From assembly GCA_900169235.1 (NCBI GenBank), contig FWCC01000064.1, positions 186,001 through 250,000 of the forward strand: a stretch of 64,000 nt of DNA, written 5' to 3'. Made by a program: the position numbers and the translations under genes. This DNA comes from Zarea fungicola. Its lineage: Eukaryota; Ascomycota; Sordariomycetes; Hypocreales; Cordycipitaceae. Of this stretch, positions 1 through 10,693 are shown piece by piece (position 1 is the first letter of the stretch; each line of letters begins with the position of its first letter). The notes under the pieces were generated by a model, which saw only the letters and a list, made by a program, of their open reading frames with translations, was not told where the DNA came from and made no database searches.

Positions 1-266
1 TCTCGCATCTCGGCCGATCACTACCTTTGCTTCATCAGTCGCTGCGGCTGTCATACGCGGCAGACTCTACACCACCTGACTCGCCTGTCACACGATGCGA
101 TAGTTGACCTTTGACATAGCCTATCAGTCAACCAACCAGCTGAATGAGATTGCCGCCGTCGACGGGCAGCCTCGTTGTAGCATCATTTCGCCCTGGCCGA
201 CTGTCGGCCGTGGCCTCTGTTACGTATTGAATACTCGTTTTGTGCATTTATAAAACCAATCACAAG

Positions 267-2181
267 ATGACGCGACGAATCGTGAGCCTCGCCTGTCCTA
301 TGCGACTGCGCCGCACAGCCACTAACTGACTTCCCACGGACAGGTACGCAATCTAATACAGCTAACGGCAGCTGCAGTCGTCACCGTGCTTGTTGTGCTC
401 TTCCTCGATCGCAGTTACAGAGTACTGCCGACATCTCTACACAACTACCTACCTACGCACCATCCCGGCCATGTCGTTACCGACGTCACGCTCGTCACAT
501 GCTCGTCCGTCAATCCATTGTCGAAATGCGACCTCGACCCCAAAAAATGGCATCGGATCGACAAGGAGTTATTCCTCAACCGTGCCTGGGCATCAAGGGC
601 CTACCTGTTTGTTAGCCGCAAGCATGAAGAGGAGCTCGTTGACGGCGACTCGGTTGTTGTCGACTTGAAAGTTGGCCCAATGAAGCCAACAGACGAAAAG
701 GACGACCCCCATACGGTATGGGAATCCCGACCCGGCGGCATTTGGATAAAGCGCTCCTCACAAAAGGTTTCAAGCGATTCCAACGACGCCATTACAAATA
801 TTGATGTCCTGTTTGGCGACGATGCCGTCGAAGCTCGCGACGGCTGGGCAATCCGCGGCACGCCTCTCCAGATTGATTCCAGTGGCACCTACCACTCGGC
901 CCATGTCACTGTCCGTCGCGGTGCACCCGTCGAACCGAAGAAGCCGAAGCTCCGTATCCCAGACAGTGGCAGGTTCAAGATTCTCCAGATAGCCGATCTT
1001 CATCTGAGCACTGGTGTCGGCGTCTGTCGCGACGTCTTTCCGGCCTTGGAGAGGGGCGAGAAGTGCGAGGCCGACCCCAGAACGCTAGAGTTTGTCGACA
1101 AAATGATTAATGAGGAGAAACCCGACTTTGTCGTTCTCAGTGGCGATCAAGTCAACGGCGAAACAGCACCTGATCCACAATCAGTACGTGAGAATTGGTA
1201 CAGAAGGGTTTTAAACTTGATGCAAAGTTGCGCTAACCCAACATGCTTCTATTTTTAGGCCATTTTCAAGATTGCTCTCATGCTCAAGGAACGCAAGCTT
1301 CCCTATGCGACCATCTTTGGCAACCATGATGATGCGCAGGGAATGAGCCGCGAGGCGCAAATGACTCTAATGGAATCGCTGCCCTACTCGCTTGCCAAGG
1401 CCGGCCCTGCCGATATTGACGGTGTCGGCAACTACTACCTTGAAATTCTGGGCCGCGGCTCGAGCGATCACTCAGCCGTTACCGTCTACTTTTTTGATAC
1501 ACATTCCTACTCACCCAACGAGAAGAAGTACAAGGGCTACGACTGGGTAAAGCCCAGTCAGATCGAATGGTTCAACAGGACGGCCGACAGCCTCGTCAAG
1601 GCCCACGCCGAATACACCCACCAGCATATGGATATTGCATTTATTCATATCCCGCTTACCGAGTACGCCAACTACAACCAGTCCTGGGTCGGTCGGTGGC
1701 GTGAGGGTGTCACTGCGCCCCTTTTCAATCCTGGCTTCCGAGATGCCCTTGTTGACAAAGGCATTGTCATGGTCAGCGCAGGACAGTACGTATTTCCTCC
1801 TTTAGTTGGTCGCTTAACCGGCTGTCGATTGTATTGAACCACACGCTAACCAGCTACCCTTTTAGTGATCACGTCAATGACTACTGCATCCTCTCCACCG
1901 AGGGCGAGCAGGCCGACCCAGCCATGTGGATGTGCTACGCTGGTGGCGTCGGCTTTGGTGGCTACGCCGGATACGGCGGCTTTTACCGCCGCGTGCGTCT
2001 GTACGAAATTGATACCGAATCGAGCCGTATTCGCACGTGGAAGCGTGTCGAGGCTGGCCCCAACATTACGGAGCGCATAGACGATCAAATCATTGTCGAC
2101 AGCGCCAAGGCATACCCTGCCGTCGTGGAACTTCCCCAAGCGCCTCCTCCAGTCGCGTCAGAGAGGCCGATTGATTCTTAA
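267..2181 (+). CDS. DCR2: Dcr2-type membrane-anchored metallophosphoesterase
   Basis: Calcineurin-like phosphatase of the fungal Dcr2 family; yeast Dcr2 is a phosphoesterase linked to cell-cycle progression and the unfolded protein response. Four exons: 267-281, 344-1183, 1259-1785, 1866-2181, giving 565 aa. The 15-nt first exon is needed to reach an ATG and joins a hydrophobic stretch (about residues 10-26) that should act as a signal anchor. The metal-binding motifs are all visible: D223-x-H225 in IADLHLS, GDQ around D273, GNHDD at 306-310 and GHDH at 460-463. The GHDH motif is rebuilt exactly by the last splice (CA|T), which supports the model. The N-terminal 200 residues match the family-specific region before the catalytic domain. 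The stop runs straight into an A tract (2180-2196). The function is inferred from family. Confidence 0.9.
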
Positions 2182-2973
2182 AAAAAAAAAAAAAAAGACC
2201 ATATAATCAGGCAACGTCTCCAGGCGGAAAAAAAAGGAGGACGGAGGGAGGCTTGGAGAGAGCATGCGATGAGGTTGAAATCTTTCATTTGCCATTATTA
2301 TACTTACAATGTGAGGCGTTCTTTACGGTGGCTTGCCTTTTATTTTCTAAACTGCTTCTTTGGCTTCTCTTTTCTGTCTACAAAACAAACCACATTACGA
2401 AAACATTGTGGCTTGGTTTTCTTTCTGTATACATGACCAATACCTTTCTTCTCACTACTTGTTTGCTTCGTTGCACCACACTGTTGATGGTGCCTCTTTC
2501 TCTATCTCACACTCTCTTGTCCTTTGGAAATGGCGTTTTGGGAGCTAGCTGTATGGGATTTTTTTTTATGCACAGCAGACGAGGAAATACTGGGCGTAAA
2601 TACCAAGCACAAGACAAAAACATGTACAAATACATTTGAAATATTGTCAAAAAAAACTGCTTTTAAATTCACACAAATACACATACAATATCACAAAGCT
2701 TTGGAAATGCGCTTTGAAGATGCAAGTAGTCTGGCACTACCGTAAAGGCTAAGTTATAGAAAATACAGGTAAACAATTTTGAATTGACATAAGGTCGTTA
2801 ACAGTATTTCTCGCTTTTCGCCAAAAGTTTTAGTCTTATTAATGGCACCAAAAATCAATTGCCATTACAAAACCCATTCCTGGAGAACAGAACAAAACGT
2901 ATTTACATGTACACAAATAAAAGCTCATTTACAATGTCTAACAAGGAAAAGGAGCGAATATTTGACCATTCCC
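2182..2973. other. Convergent intergenic region, no gene seen
   Basis: This stretch lies between two converging genes and is AT-rich with several T and A runs. It should hold both 3' UTRs. Small ORFs here have no coding character. Confidence 0.6.
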
Positions 2974-3333
2974 CTATATCGTTCCTCGTCGTCTCCCCTC
3001 ACGAAACAGCGTCGTCACAGCCGCAATCTTGTTCGCCCGCTCCGACTCAAAAAAGGTGTTGGTCTCGTACATGTCCACCACTTTCTGGACCGTCTCCAAC
3101 ACGCTGGTCTCGGAGTACATGTCGCGCGCCGCGTTTTTGATCGCCACCACGTCAAGGTACAGCTTCTCCGCGCCACGAAAGGCGCGTTGTTGTGCGGTAT
3201 CGTGCAGCAGGACCGCCGCCGTCGTGCGAGACGACTGATTACCACTGGCTCCGGTACTGGCTTTTTTGCCCATACGCCTCCGCAGGGATGATGATGTCGA
3301 ATGCGGCACTGGGAGGGGTGCCGCGGAAACAAC
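2974..3333 (-). other. In-frame open extension beyond the NLR stop codon
   Basis: Immediately after the TAG at 3336-3334 the NLR frame stays open for 119 codons to a stop at 2974-2976. The first part is Ser/Thr-rich; the rest is helical and charged, containing AEKLYLDVVAIKNAA and VVDMYETNTFFESERANK, and looks like real protein. AEKLYLDVVAIK resembles the first helix of a TPR_10 unit and would follow naturally on the GRFLQD that ends the upstream ORF. It could be the lost C-terminus of the NLR (nonsense mutation or sequencing error), a read-through extension, or a small separate gene starting at the Met at 3309 or at the MGKK Met further in. I cannot decide among these from sequence. Confidence 0.5.
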
Positions 3334-6300
3334 CTAATCTTGGAGAAACCGTCCGTGGGACTGGAGGCTCCACGCCATATTCTCCATTGTCAACGTATAT
3401 TGTGGATGCGCACGTCCAAGCGTCGGGAGGAGAATATCCAGCGCCTTCTGGTACCTGCCCTGCGCTGTGTCGTACCTCGCCCGCAAGTCGTCCATCCCTG
3501 CTAGGTTCCGTATCGAGAGCGCCGTGCGCGGGTGCTGAGGCCCCAAACAACGCAGCTTGATATCCATGGACTTTTGATGCAGTGCTTCAGCTTCGTCGAC
3601 GGCAAAGACCTCTTTGGAGATGTTGGCCAGGTCATCGAGGGAGCCTAGCGTCATTGGGTGGAACTGCCCAAATGTGTTTTGGTACGACAGATATACCCTG
3701 CGGTAGAGCGCGTGCGCTTCTTGGCGTCTGTCCATATTGTTGAGTGTGCAGGCAAGTAGCTGTATGGTGCCCGCGGTTTCGGCATGCGAGGGGCCCAAGG
3801 CCTCCTCTTGCGCGTGCTCCAGTGTCTCAAATTGCGACTCGGCAGCGCTGAGCTCCCCGCGCGCAGCGTTAGCTTTGGCCGTGGCGAGGGCAAGACGAAA
3901 GTCAAGGGAGTTGTCTACAGAGGGCATCATGTCGACGGCTGTGAGCACATCTACACTTTTGTCAATCTCACCCTTTTGCTGCAAGAGTTGACTCAAAGAG
4001 AGCGCAGCCTGGATTCTCTCGAGCGGATCCATGGTATGATGGTGTTGAAGAGCAAGCCGAAAGCATCCGATAGACTGTTGGAGCGCGCCGGCCGTCATGC
4101 ATGCGTTTCCGAGCATGTTCCACGAGATGCTTTCCAGCTCTGGCGGCTCCTCCAAGATGGGAGAGCAGTCATCGTAGCAGAACTTCGCATGTGGCGCAAT
4201 AACACGACCAAAATCTTGTACTTCGCGCAGCGTGGAAGAGTCGATGCTTGCTCTGCGGACACCATCAGCACAGACGTTGCATGCAAGCCAGGCATGCTCT
4301 GTTTTGTCCTCGTCAGATAACTGATTTCGTACATATTCTCGCGCGTCTGTATCTACAATGAAAAACGACGTGGAGGTGGAACTGGTCGATCCCAGCGACA
4401 AAGTTGGCGAGGAAGCAGGAGATGAACGAGCGGATGAGTCTTCAGAGCGAGTTGGATGAAGGAAGTTCTGGTCAGTGAGATGCTGTAAAATGTCGTCTAT
4501 GTTATCTTGGGTTTGAAGAGCTATTCACAGATTAGCGCGTCTCCAGCCAATATTTAGGGTCAGTTTCACAAACCTCTTAGTTCCGTAATGATCTTGTTAA
4601 ATCGTTGTGGAACTGGTTTAGGATCGGTGACGAGTGATCCTAAAAATAGAGATGCGGGGATGGCTTCAGATGAGAGCATGGCGCTGATGCGTAGGATAAG
4701 CCGGCTTGAGGGGGACTGATCGATTGAAGAGCCAAATAGACGCGGCTCCGGTGTGTTCTGCAGCAGGAGCTGGTAGTCTGTAAGTAAGAGCTTCTTCATG
4801 CGAACGGCGGCGGCAGCCTGCGCTATGCTCTTAGGATGGCCATCGAGCCGCCTTATCAGATCTTTGGCGGCAATTTCTGCATAGTTATTAGCTTGGTATC
4901 TCAATAAACCCTGGTATATTTCCCCTACCTTGGTCAACTGTCGTGGTAGCCAATGGCCCAGCGCCAGTTTTGAGCATCTCCATGGCCTGCTCTTCATTCA
5001 TGGAATCTACCAAGATCTTGGTTCCCCACCTGCACGCTCTCTCACTTTCGGAGGTGAGAATGACTCTACCAGATAAAGTGAGAGGAATAAACTCTTGCAC
5101 ATTGTACACGGGCTCAACACGGTCAAAGACAACAAGCCACTTGCTATTCTCCGGTTGCATGAGCCAATCCTTCACTGCCCGAACAACGGACATGATTCTG
5201 AGCCTATCAAGCTGCAGAACGCTCTTGGCGCGGACCATCTCTGAGACTCCCGTGACGCCAAGCTTCTCCTCAACCTTTTCTCTGGGCAGCTTGCTGGAGT
5301 AATAAGAAACCAGAATGTTGGCAAAATCTAGGTAGCTCCCGGCAGCAGTTTCCCAGGACTCAGCCCAGACCCAAAATACGAAGGAAATGTCACTCTTGTG
5401 CAGCTGAATGTAATGCTTGGCCAGAGTTGTCTTTCCAACCCCAGATTGCCCCCATAGATGTGCAAAGCGAAAGGAGATGGAGCCTTTCGTCGGCCGAGGA
5501 TTGAAAACAGCAACAATCTGTTGCATGATATCATCTCGGGCAACGATATCGTCTACTTCACCAGGAATATAATAAGGCACTGAGTAACCGAGAGCGCCAA
5601 AGTCAACAGGGCGAGCTATGTCGGTGTCAGTATCCATAGCTGCTGTACAAAAAGAGGCCGACTTACGGTTCGAGATACTCAGGGCCTTTCGTTTTGCTTC
5701 CACGAATCCAGACATGATACTCGTGCTAACCAGTTCGCTAAATTTATCGATGAAGGACCTGTAATTTGCGTCTCGGCCGTGGAAGCTGATAAGGTCAGAA
5801 TGAGTGGCAGCAAGACCAATCTGCTCGCCATCTGAGCCAGTCATGGAGTGTTTCTTCTCAACAACAAAGCTGTGTCCTGTTCGCTTCGTCTCATAAAATG
5901 AGATTCTTGGTAGATTTGCCGCAACACCCATGAAAGCGCCCATCTGGCGCTCCAGCCACTGAATGTCATCCGGCTGTAACTGCATTGGCGGCGGGGTGCC
6001 TCCATTGTCCTTATACCCAGATGTTCTCCGTATGACGTGGGCCAGCGGGGAAGGTGATAGTGAGCGTCCCGGTGCGATGGTACCGAAGAATGCAGCACCG
6101 CAAGTTGACAACTCAAGCTCGCGGAGAACAGGGTCTGTAGCCTCGCCGGAGAGGATGAGGGCACGCTTGACAATCCAGCCACCGAGGCTGTGGGCTATGA
6201 AGAAGAGGGGCCGCATGCTGGTACCGTCTTGCTGGCGCATGGAAACGAGGCTTTCCGTTAGGTTTAGGGCGCGGCCATCAAGCAGGTGAAAGGCAACGTA

Positions 6301-6696
6301 GCGATAGCCGACATCGTTAGATACGTAGCTGTAAGTCATGATGCGCGCATTGGGCATATCTGTGCCGAGCAGTTCCTCGAGCCAAGGCTTAGAGGATCCA
6401 GATTTAGGATCACGGGTGATCCAAGCCCCGAAGCCTTGGTCACCAAGGCCATGGACGGCGACGATGCTAAGAAGAGATATGTATTAGAAACTGCTGGGAG
6501 CGAGAGGCGTAGGATGGACGAAATGAACAGTGAGGGGCCTGTATCAACATTGGCAACAGATATTCACTTACTCCATCTCAGCCTCTGGGGGGTCTAAAAC
6601 AACATTGAGGCCGCTATTGTCACCATGACGGCGTCGCGAGACAGAGCCTTTTACGCGATGGAGGAAGCCTCGCAGCGGCACCAAGGCGCTCGTCAT
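3334..6696 (-). CDS. NLR-like STAND protein: alpha/beta hydrolase - NB-ARC - TPR
   Basis: Exons 6696-6572, 6466-5667, 5615-4929, 4876-4574 and 4520-3334 give 1033 aa. The N-terminal domain (about residues 40-300) is a SesB/SERAC1-type alpha/beta hydrolase: it begins DIVAVHGLG, has the nucleophile elbow AHSLGG (Ser135) and a probable catalytic His264 in THSDLISF. The NB-ARC ATPase has a P-loop GQSGVGKTT (about 364-372), a Walker-B-like WLVVFDRVEP and a GLPL-like DGHPKSIAQAA. TPR_10-type repeats run from about 770 to the end. Such fungal NLRs are thought to sense non-self and trigger programmed cell death. The third intron (5666-5616, 51 nt) is stop-free and a multiple of three, so retention would add 17 residues. 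The frame ends in a TAG inside what looks like a TPR and continues open behind it. Function is inferred from architecture. Confidence 0.85.
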
Positions 6697-7379
6697 TGCT
6701 ACACTACCAGTGGGCAAGAAAGCGAGTAGTATTGATTCGTTCAGGAAGAGTTTAAACTAGGAGCGACGGAGTGAGAGAGATGGCATGTCTGTAGGAGCGC
6801 AAGGTGCAAAGTCGGAAATAAATATCTAAGCCATTGTGTTTATTAGGGAAATGGGCTGAGCGCCTTCTGATGAACGCTGGGGCTGAGCTGAAGTACCTGC
6901 TTCGTTGTACCTCATTGTGTGATTGAAGGCGCCTGTGCCACCCAAAGTCACTTGGCGGCTCTCAACAGGTGGCTGCGATCAGGCAGTGGCCCCGCAGGTG
7001 GCGAGTGTCAGGCGCTTGAGTCCCTTCCAGGCTTGTTCAGCGGGCCGTCAGTGGGCCTACAGCGGCCTCCCGGAGTCTGCGGAGCACCACCCACAAGGCT
7101 GGCCTGTGTGTCACCACCACTGTGGCCCAGTTGATGCGCATACTTTTATCGCATTGGCTGGCCAACAACATGCTTGAATCGTCCGATTGCATCTCGGTCC
7201 TCACTTTAAAACCCAGCGGTTCGTTTAGTTCATAGGATATATTGTTAATCAAAGTAGTATAGGAGCACGTCTTTCTTGTCAGGAGCGGCGGTGGAACCAT
7301 GGGGAGCAGGGGCAACTAAATAAATAAAACAAACAAAATAGTGCAAAAAGTGGTATCATGATTGAGAGAAGCGCCTTCA
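6697..7379. other. Spacer between NLR and gasdermin-like gene
   Basis: This stretch should carry the NLR promoter and the 3' UTR of the upstream gene. A GC-richer patch lies at about 6920-7140. I see no coding signal. Confidence 0.6.
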
Positions 7380-8294
7380 TCACCCAACGACCTCAACATC
7401 AAATTCCAGTTCCTGTACAATACGCTCATCCAGCAGCGACGCAGTCGAGCGTCTATTCACAGTCGGCGGCAGATCACCTTCGGCTTGATATGTTGCCCCG
7501 GCAGACGGGGACACGCCAAGGAATGATTCCACCTGGCCGGCAACGGGCCCATCCTTAATCTCGGGCCAGTAGTCGGAGCCGTCGTCAACGGCGAAGCCAT
7601 GCTTCTCGCCCAAAAACATGGCGCGGAGTCTGGCCCGCAGACCCTTGAGCTTCTCCAGGCGAATCAGACGGTAGCCGAGAAACACAATCATCTCTTCCTC
7701 ATATGTCACCGAGGACCCCTTTTCGTGGGACACATAGAAGCTCGCGTCGATGCCGACGTCAATAGCTGTGCTCGGATCAAGTGGTGCCTTGGCGGCAGCG
7801 CCGCCACCGTTGGAGTTCTCCTTCCACTCCGTGGCCTCGAGGTTCGCCACCGTGACGATATCGGTGATGAAGTAGCCCTGGTCATGGTTGCTGCGCAGTA
7901 AATCGAACAGCTCGTCATAGTACTGCTTGTTCTTGAGGAGCTCCTTGAACTTTTCGCCCGGTGAGTCCATGTGCCAGATGCGTGCGACTGTCGCAATGTT
8001 CTCCGCGCCATCCGCCTTGGCGCGCTGTGCGAAAAAAGTCATAATGTCGTTGAAAGAGGCCGACACTCTGGCGTCCTTGATGCGATTCCGCCAAAAGGCA
8101 ACGTTGCGCATATGCACTGGCTTTGGGTCGAGGTCCATAACCATTTCCTTGGGCAGAGTCTCGGTGCGGTAAGGGATGCGGCGCTCCGTTGGCAAGCCTG
8201 GGTATTTGACCACGCTGCCGATGAGCTTATCGCGGTACTCGCCAGCGTCGAGACGCGGCTGTACAAGCCAGAGCGGCTTCATTTCGTGCGACAT
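7380..8294 (-). CDS. Putative gasdermin-like protein (RCD-1/HET-Q1 type)
   Basis: Single-exon ORF of 304 aa; nothing in it gives a certain family. Several features fit a fungal gasdermin pore-forming protein. The length is right (about 250-300 aa). A helix at 113-135 leads into a beta strand, YFITDIVTVA (141-150), laid out like the conserved Y-x-V-T-E strand of gasdermin N-terminal domains. A Gly/Ala loop at 163-168 follows, then alternating polar/apolar strands at 178-191 and 199-214 (MIVFLGYRLIRLE), and a short polar tail from about 235 that could be an inhibitory end. In known fungi such genes often sit beside genes for activating proteases or NLR-like proteins, and here an NLR starts 684 bp downstream on the same strand. 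The identification is a pattern judgement, not a search result. No signal peptide is seen. Confidence 0.45.
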   Translation of the reverse strand: MSHEMKPLWLVQPRLDAGEYRDKLIGSVVKYPGLPTERRIPYRTETLPKEMVMDLDPKPVHMRNVAFWRNRIKDARVSASFNDIMTFFAQRAKADGAENIATVARIWHMDSPGEKFKELLKNKQYYDELFDLLRSNHDQGYFITDIVTVANLEATEWKENSNGGGAAAKAPLDPSTAIDVGIDASFYVSHEKGSSVTYEEEMIVFLGYRLIRLEKLKGLRARLRAMFLGEKHGFAVDDGSDYWPEIKDGPVAGQVESFLGVSPSAGATYQAEGDLPPTVNRRSTASLLDERIVQELEFDVEVVG

Positions 8295-8935
8295 GTTGAG
8301 AGATTGCGGCTGTCTTTGCCGTTGCCAATGTTTGTATTGTTGTTGTTGTTGCTGTTGTTTTTCTTGCTTCGTACCGTTATCTGTGTTCTTGCCTGTTTTC
8401 TTTATTGTCGTGTCCGCTTCCCTTTCCCACCTTTTATTTTCTCTAAATCTTTTTCCTTTCTTGCTCTCTTGGTTTTCTTGTTTCTTTAGTGTTTCTTTTC
8501 CTCCCCCTGGTTCTAGCTCTTTCCGTTGTTCCTGCCGTGGCTCTTCAGGAATCTTGCTTGATTTTAGTGTTTTATTGATGTCTGGTTGAAAACAAAACTG
8601 TTGAAAGGCAAAGGAATCAGGAGTATTCGTATTGGCTCAAGTCATATGGGCATTGGAATTTTTTGAGGATTGACCTAGTCTCCTGCACAAAAGTGAGTAT
8701 CAATTTGCATCGAAGCGCAGATCTTGAAAAGCGAGGTGGCGCAGACGGGAGTCATTCCCCCCTTGAAATCTAGCCAGTCAGGCTACGCCATCAACGTCAC
8801 TTGTCTCGGGGGCATTCATTCATACTTGTACAGGTGCTAGTTCAGCCTTGCGCAGCCACAATCGGTGCTGGATTCTAAGGCCACTGAGCATCTCTGTCAA
8901 AACTCATCAATAGTCCCACCTGGCCATCAATACTA
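8295..8935. other. Upstream region of the gasdermin-like gene
   Basis: Pyrimidine-rich on the plus strand with a TTG/TGT microsatellite at about 8335-8365, consistent with a 5' UTR or promoter read on the minus strand. No gene is seen. Confidence 0.5.
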
Positions 8936-9680
8936 TACTGGGGGAGGGTGTTTTTCTGACACGGCTTAAAAATCCTTCTAGCGCTCTAGTAATATTTTTT
9001 TAGCGTACTAGAACACTATAGTGGAGCCAACACCTTGTAAGTATAGCCTGTGTCTTTTCTGACATGGTTTTGAATTCTGAAATGATTTTATGTCTTTTGA
9101 TGTGTTTTGAAGCATCCTGAAATATTTCTCTACCTTTCCACAAGGCCCTGCCTTTCCATAGGCTAGCTAGCCATTGACCTTCTTCAAACACTCCACACCT
9201 CCATCAAGCCCTCCATCTAGCTACCTGTAGTAGTAGAAAGCTAGCAAGAGGGCTCGGCGGAGGGCTCAATACAGGGCTCGGCGGAGGAGCAGTCGGCCTG
9301 TTTGAAGCCATCGAGAGAGCCAGCGAGAGGGCTATCAAGAGAGTCATCCAGCGATTGAGCTAGCGAAGGAGTCACGCTGGATGACTCTCTCGATGGCTTC
9401 AAACAGGCTGGCTGGCTGGCTGGCTGTGGCTGTGACTGGTTGGGTATTTGGTACTTAGATAGGTACTTAGAAAGCTAGGTATATAGTTTAATAAAAAGGA
9501 GGTCTAATGTTAAAAAGGGTTACTATCTTAAAATACTATTATATTAAAATATTTTAGTATCTTGAAATGGTTTTATTTTGACATGTGTAATGGGCCTTGC
9601 ATGATGATTTTGACTTTTTGACACGATTTTCCCCTGGTAGCGTTTTTTGGCCGTGTCAGAAACCCCACCCCCTCGCGTAC
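8936..9680. mobile_element. Degenerate terminal-inverted-repeat element (MITE-like)
   Basis: The left end (about 8936-8964) and right end (about 9651-9679) are inverted copies: CCGTGTCAGAAA at the right end is the exact complement of TTTCTGACACGG at the left, followed by similar G-rich/C-rich outer sequence. The interior is AT-rich at both sides with a GC-richer hairpin in the middle and has no long ORF. A non-autonomous DNA transposon of about 745 bp, now decayed, is the simplest reading. I could not find a convincing target-site duplication. Confidence 0.6.
9294..9408. repeat. Large imperfect palindrome
   Basis: The right arm (9375-9407) reads as the reverse complement of the left arm (9297-9353), with about 24 nt of purine-rich sequence inserted in the left arm. 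It is followed by (GGCT)n at about 9406-9424. It lies at the centre of the inverted-repeat element. Confidence 0.7.
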
Positions 9681-10046
9681 GGTAGTCTGTAATTCCCCTA
9701 GGCCAACTCGTAGCTAAGGTATCATGTCATCAGACTGAGCCAAATTCCATCTCATGGAGTAATAATCAATCAGGCAACGTTATGTCCCTTAATAGCAGGC
9801 ATTGCGCAAATGATGTAACAAAATACCGGTTCCACTGCCCTACCAGTACTACATGCTAGGAACAGGCATTGCCTACAAGATAAAGCCCTGTTAGAGCCAT
9901 GTTTGAAGCAGTCCCCCTTCCAGCTCCAAACTATTCGACAAGCAAGTCTTTAGCTTGGATCAACAGGTCAAATTGAATTTCCCAATCATACGGTTCACAA
10001 TACTATGAAAGTGCGCAGCCTGCAAGCCTCAAAGTTTTGAGGCTTC
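9681..10046. other. Non-coding remnant DNA
   Basis: AT-rich sequence between the inverted-repeat element and a degenerate coding relic. I see no gene or structured feature. Confidence 0.5.
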
Positions 10047-10313
10047 TTAGAAACTATCAATAAACTTTTTCAGCGAGCACCGCCACTGATCAGTTGTCGG
10101 TATGTACAAGCCTGGCGGCATAATGTTGCGGACTATGTCCCATTTCGTCGTATCTCCTAAACCCTAGCATGATTCTGTCAAGGTAACGCGCATTTGGTAC
10201 GTTGGCGCTCCCGTCGCGACGGCCATCTCTACGGCTTTGGTCTGGGTCTTGTACATGGCCATTTGCTCGTTAGCCTGCTAAGCCAACCAGTCTCTATCGG
10301 TCTTTGCCGTCAT
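10047..10313 (-). pseudogene. Degenerate coding relic of unknown family
   Basis: On the minus strand an 89-codon frame starting at the ATG at 10313 reads like protein (MTAKTDRDWLA, ANEQMAMYKTQTKAVEMAV, WDIVRNIMPPGLYIPTTDQW) but is interrupted by two internal TAG codons before a TAA. One TAG sits where CAG would continue the sequence, as a C-to-T change would produce. Further stops follow downstream. I do not recognise the parent family. It may be a decayed gene fragment or the body of an old mobile element next to the inverted-repeat remnant. Confidence 0.4.
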
Positions 10314-10585
10314 CTACATGATTCGAATTTATTCGTCATGCAGAGCCTGGTGTCATGAACAAAGGCTACGCCATTCAGCTTGCTAAATACCAAAGCTGGT
10401 TTGAAAATACGTATTTTGGTAGGCAATGCCACTCTACTTTGGAGCAAAGAGGAACCGGAAGGACTTCATGAGGCCAACTTCTCATTTGATGCTTGTTTTC
10501 TGTGTGCCTGTGTGCCTGTGTGGTCGGCTCCTTTACGCGGCGAAGCCCCACTAATTTATCGCCCGGTCTCGGCCCATGTCAGATG

Positions 10586-10591
10586 TGACTC
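10586..10591 (+). promoter_or_regulatory. Possible CPC1/Gcn4 site upstream of ASL
   Basis: TGACTC occurs about 100 bp before the start of the arginine biosynthesis gene. This is the core sequence bound by the cross-pathway control activator in filamentous fungi. A six-base match can arise by chance, but the target gene fits. Confidence 0.4.
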
Positions 10592-10693
10592 TCCCAAGCA
10601 GTCGGGATAATAAAACACAGATTTGATTCTTTTGGACACGCATTTCTTCTCAGCTTCTCACACACACAAAATAAAATAAAAATCTAGCACACC

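Noticed and set aside
9000..9191. 63-codon minus-strand ORF within the inverted-repeat element
   Set aside because: Too short, low-complexity and not transposase-like.
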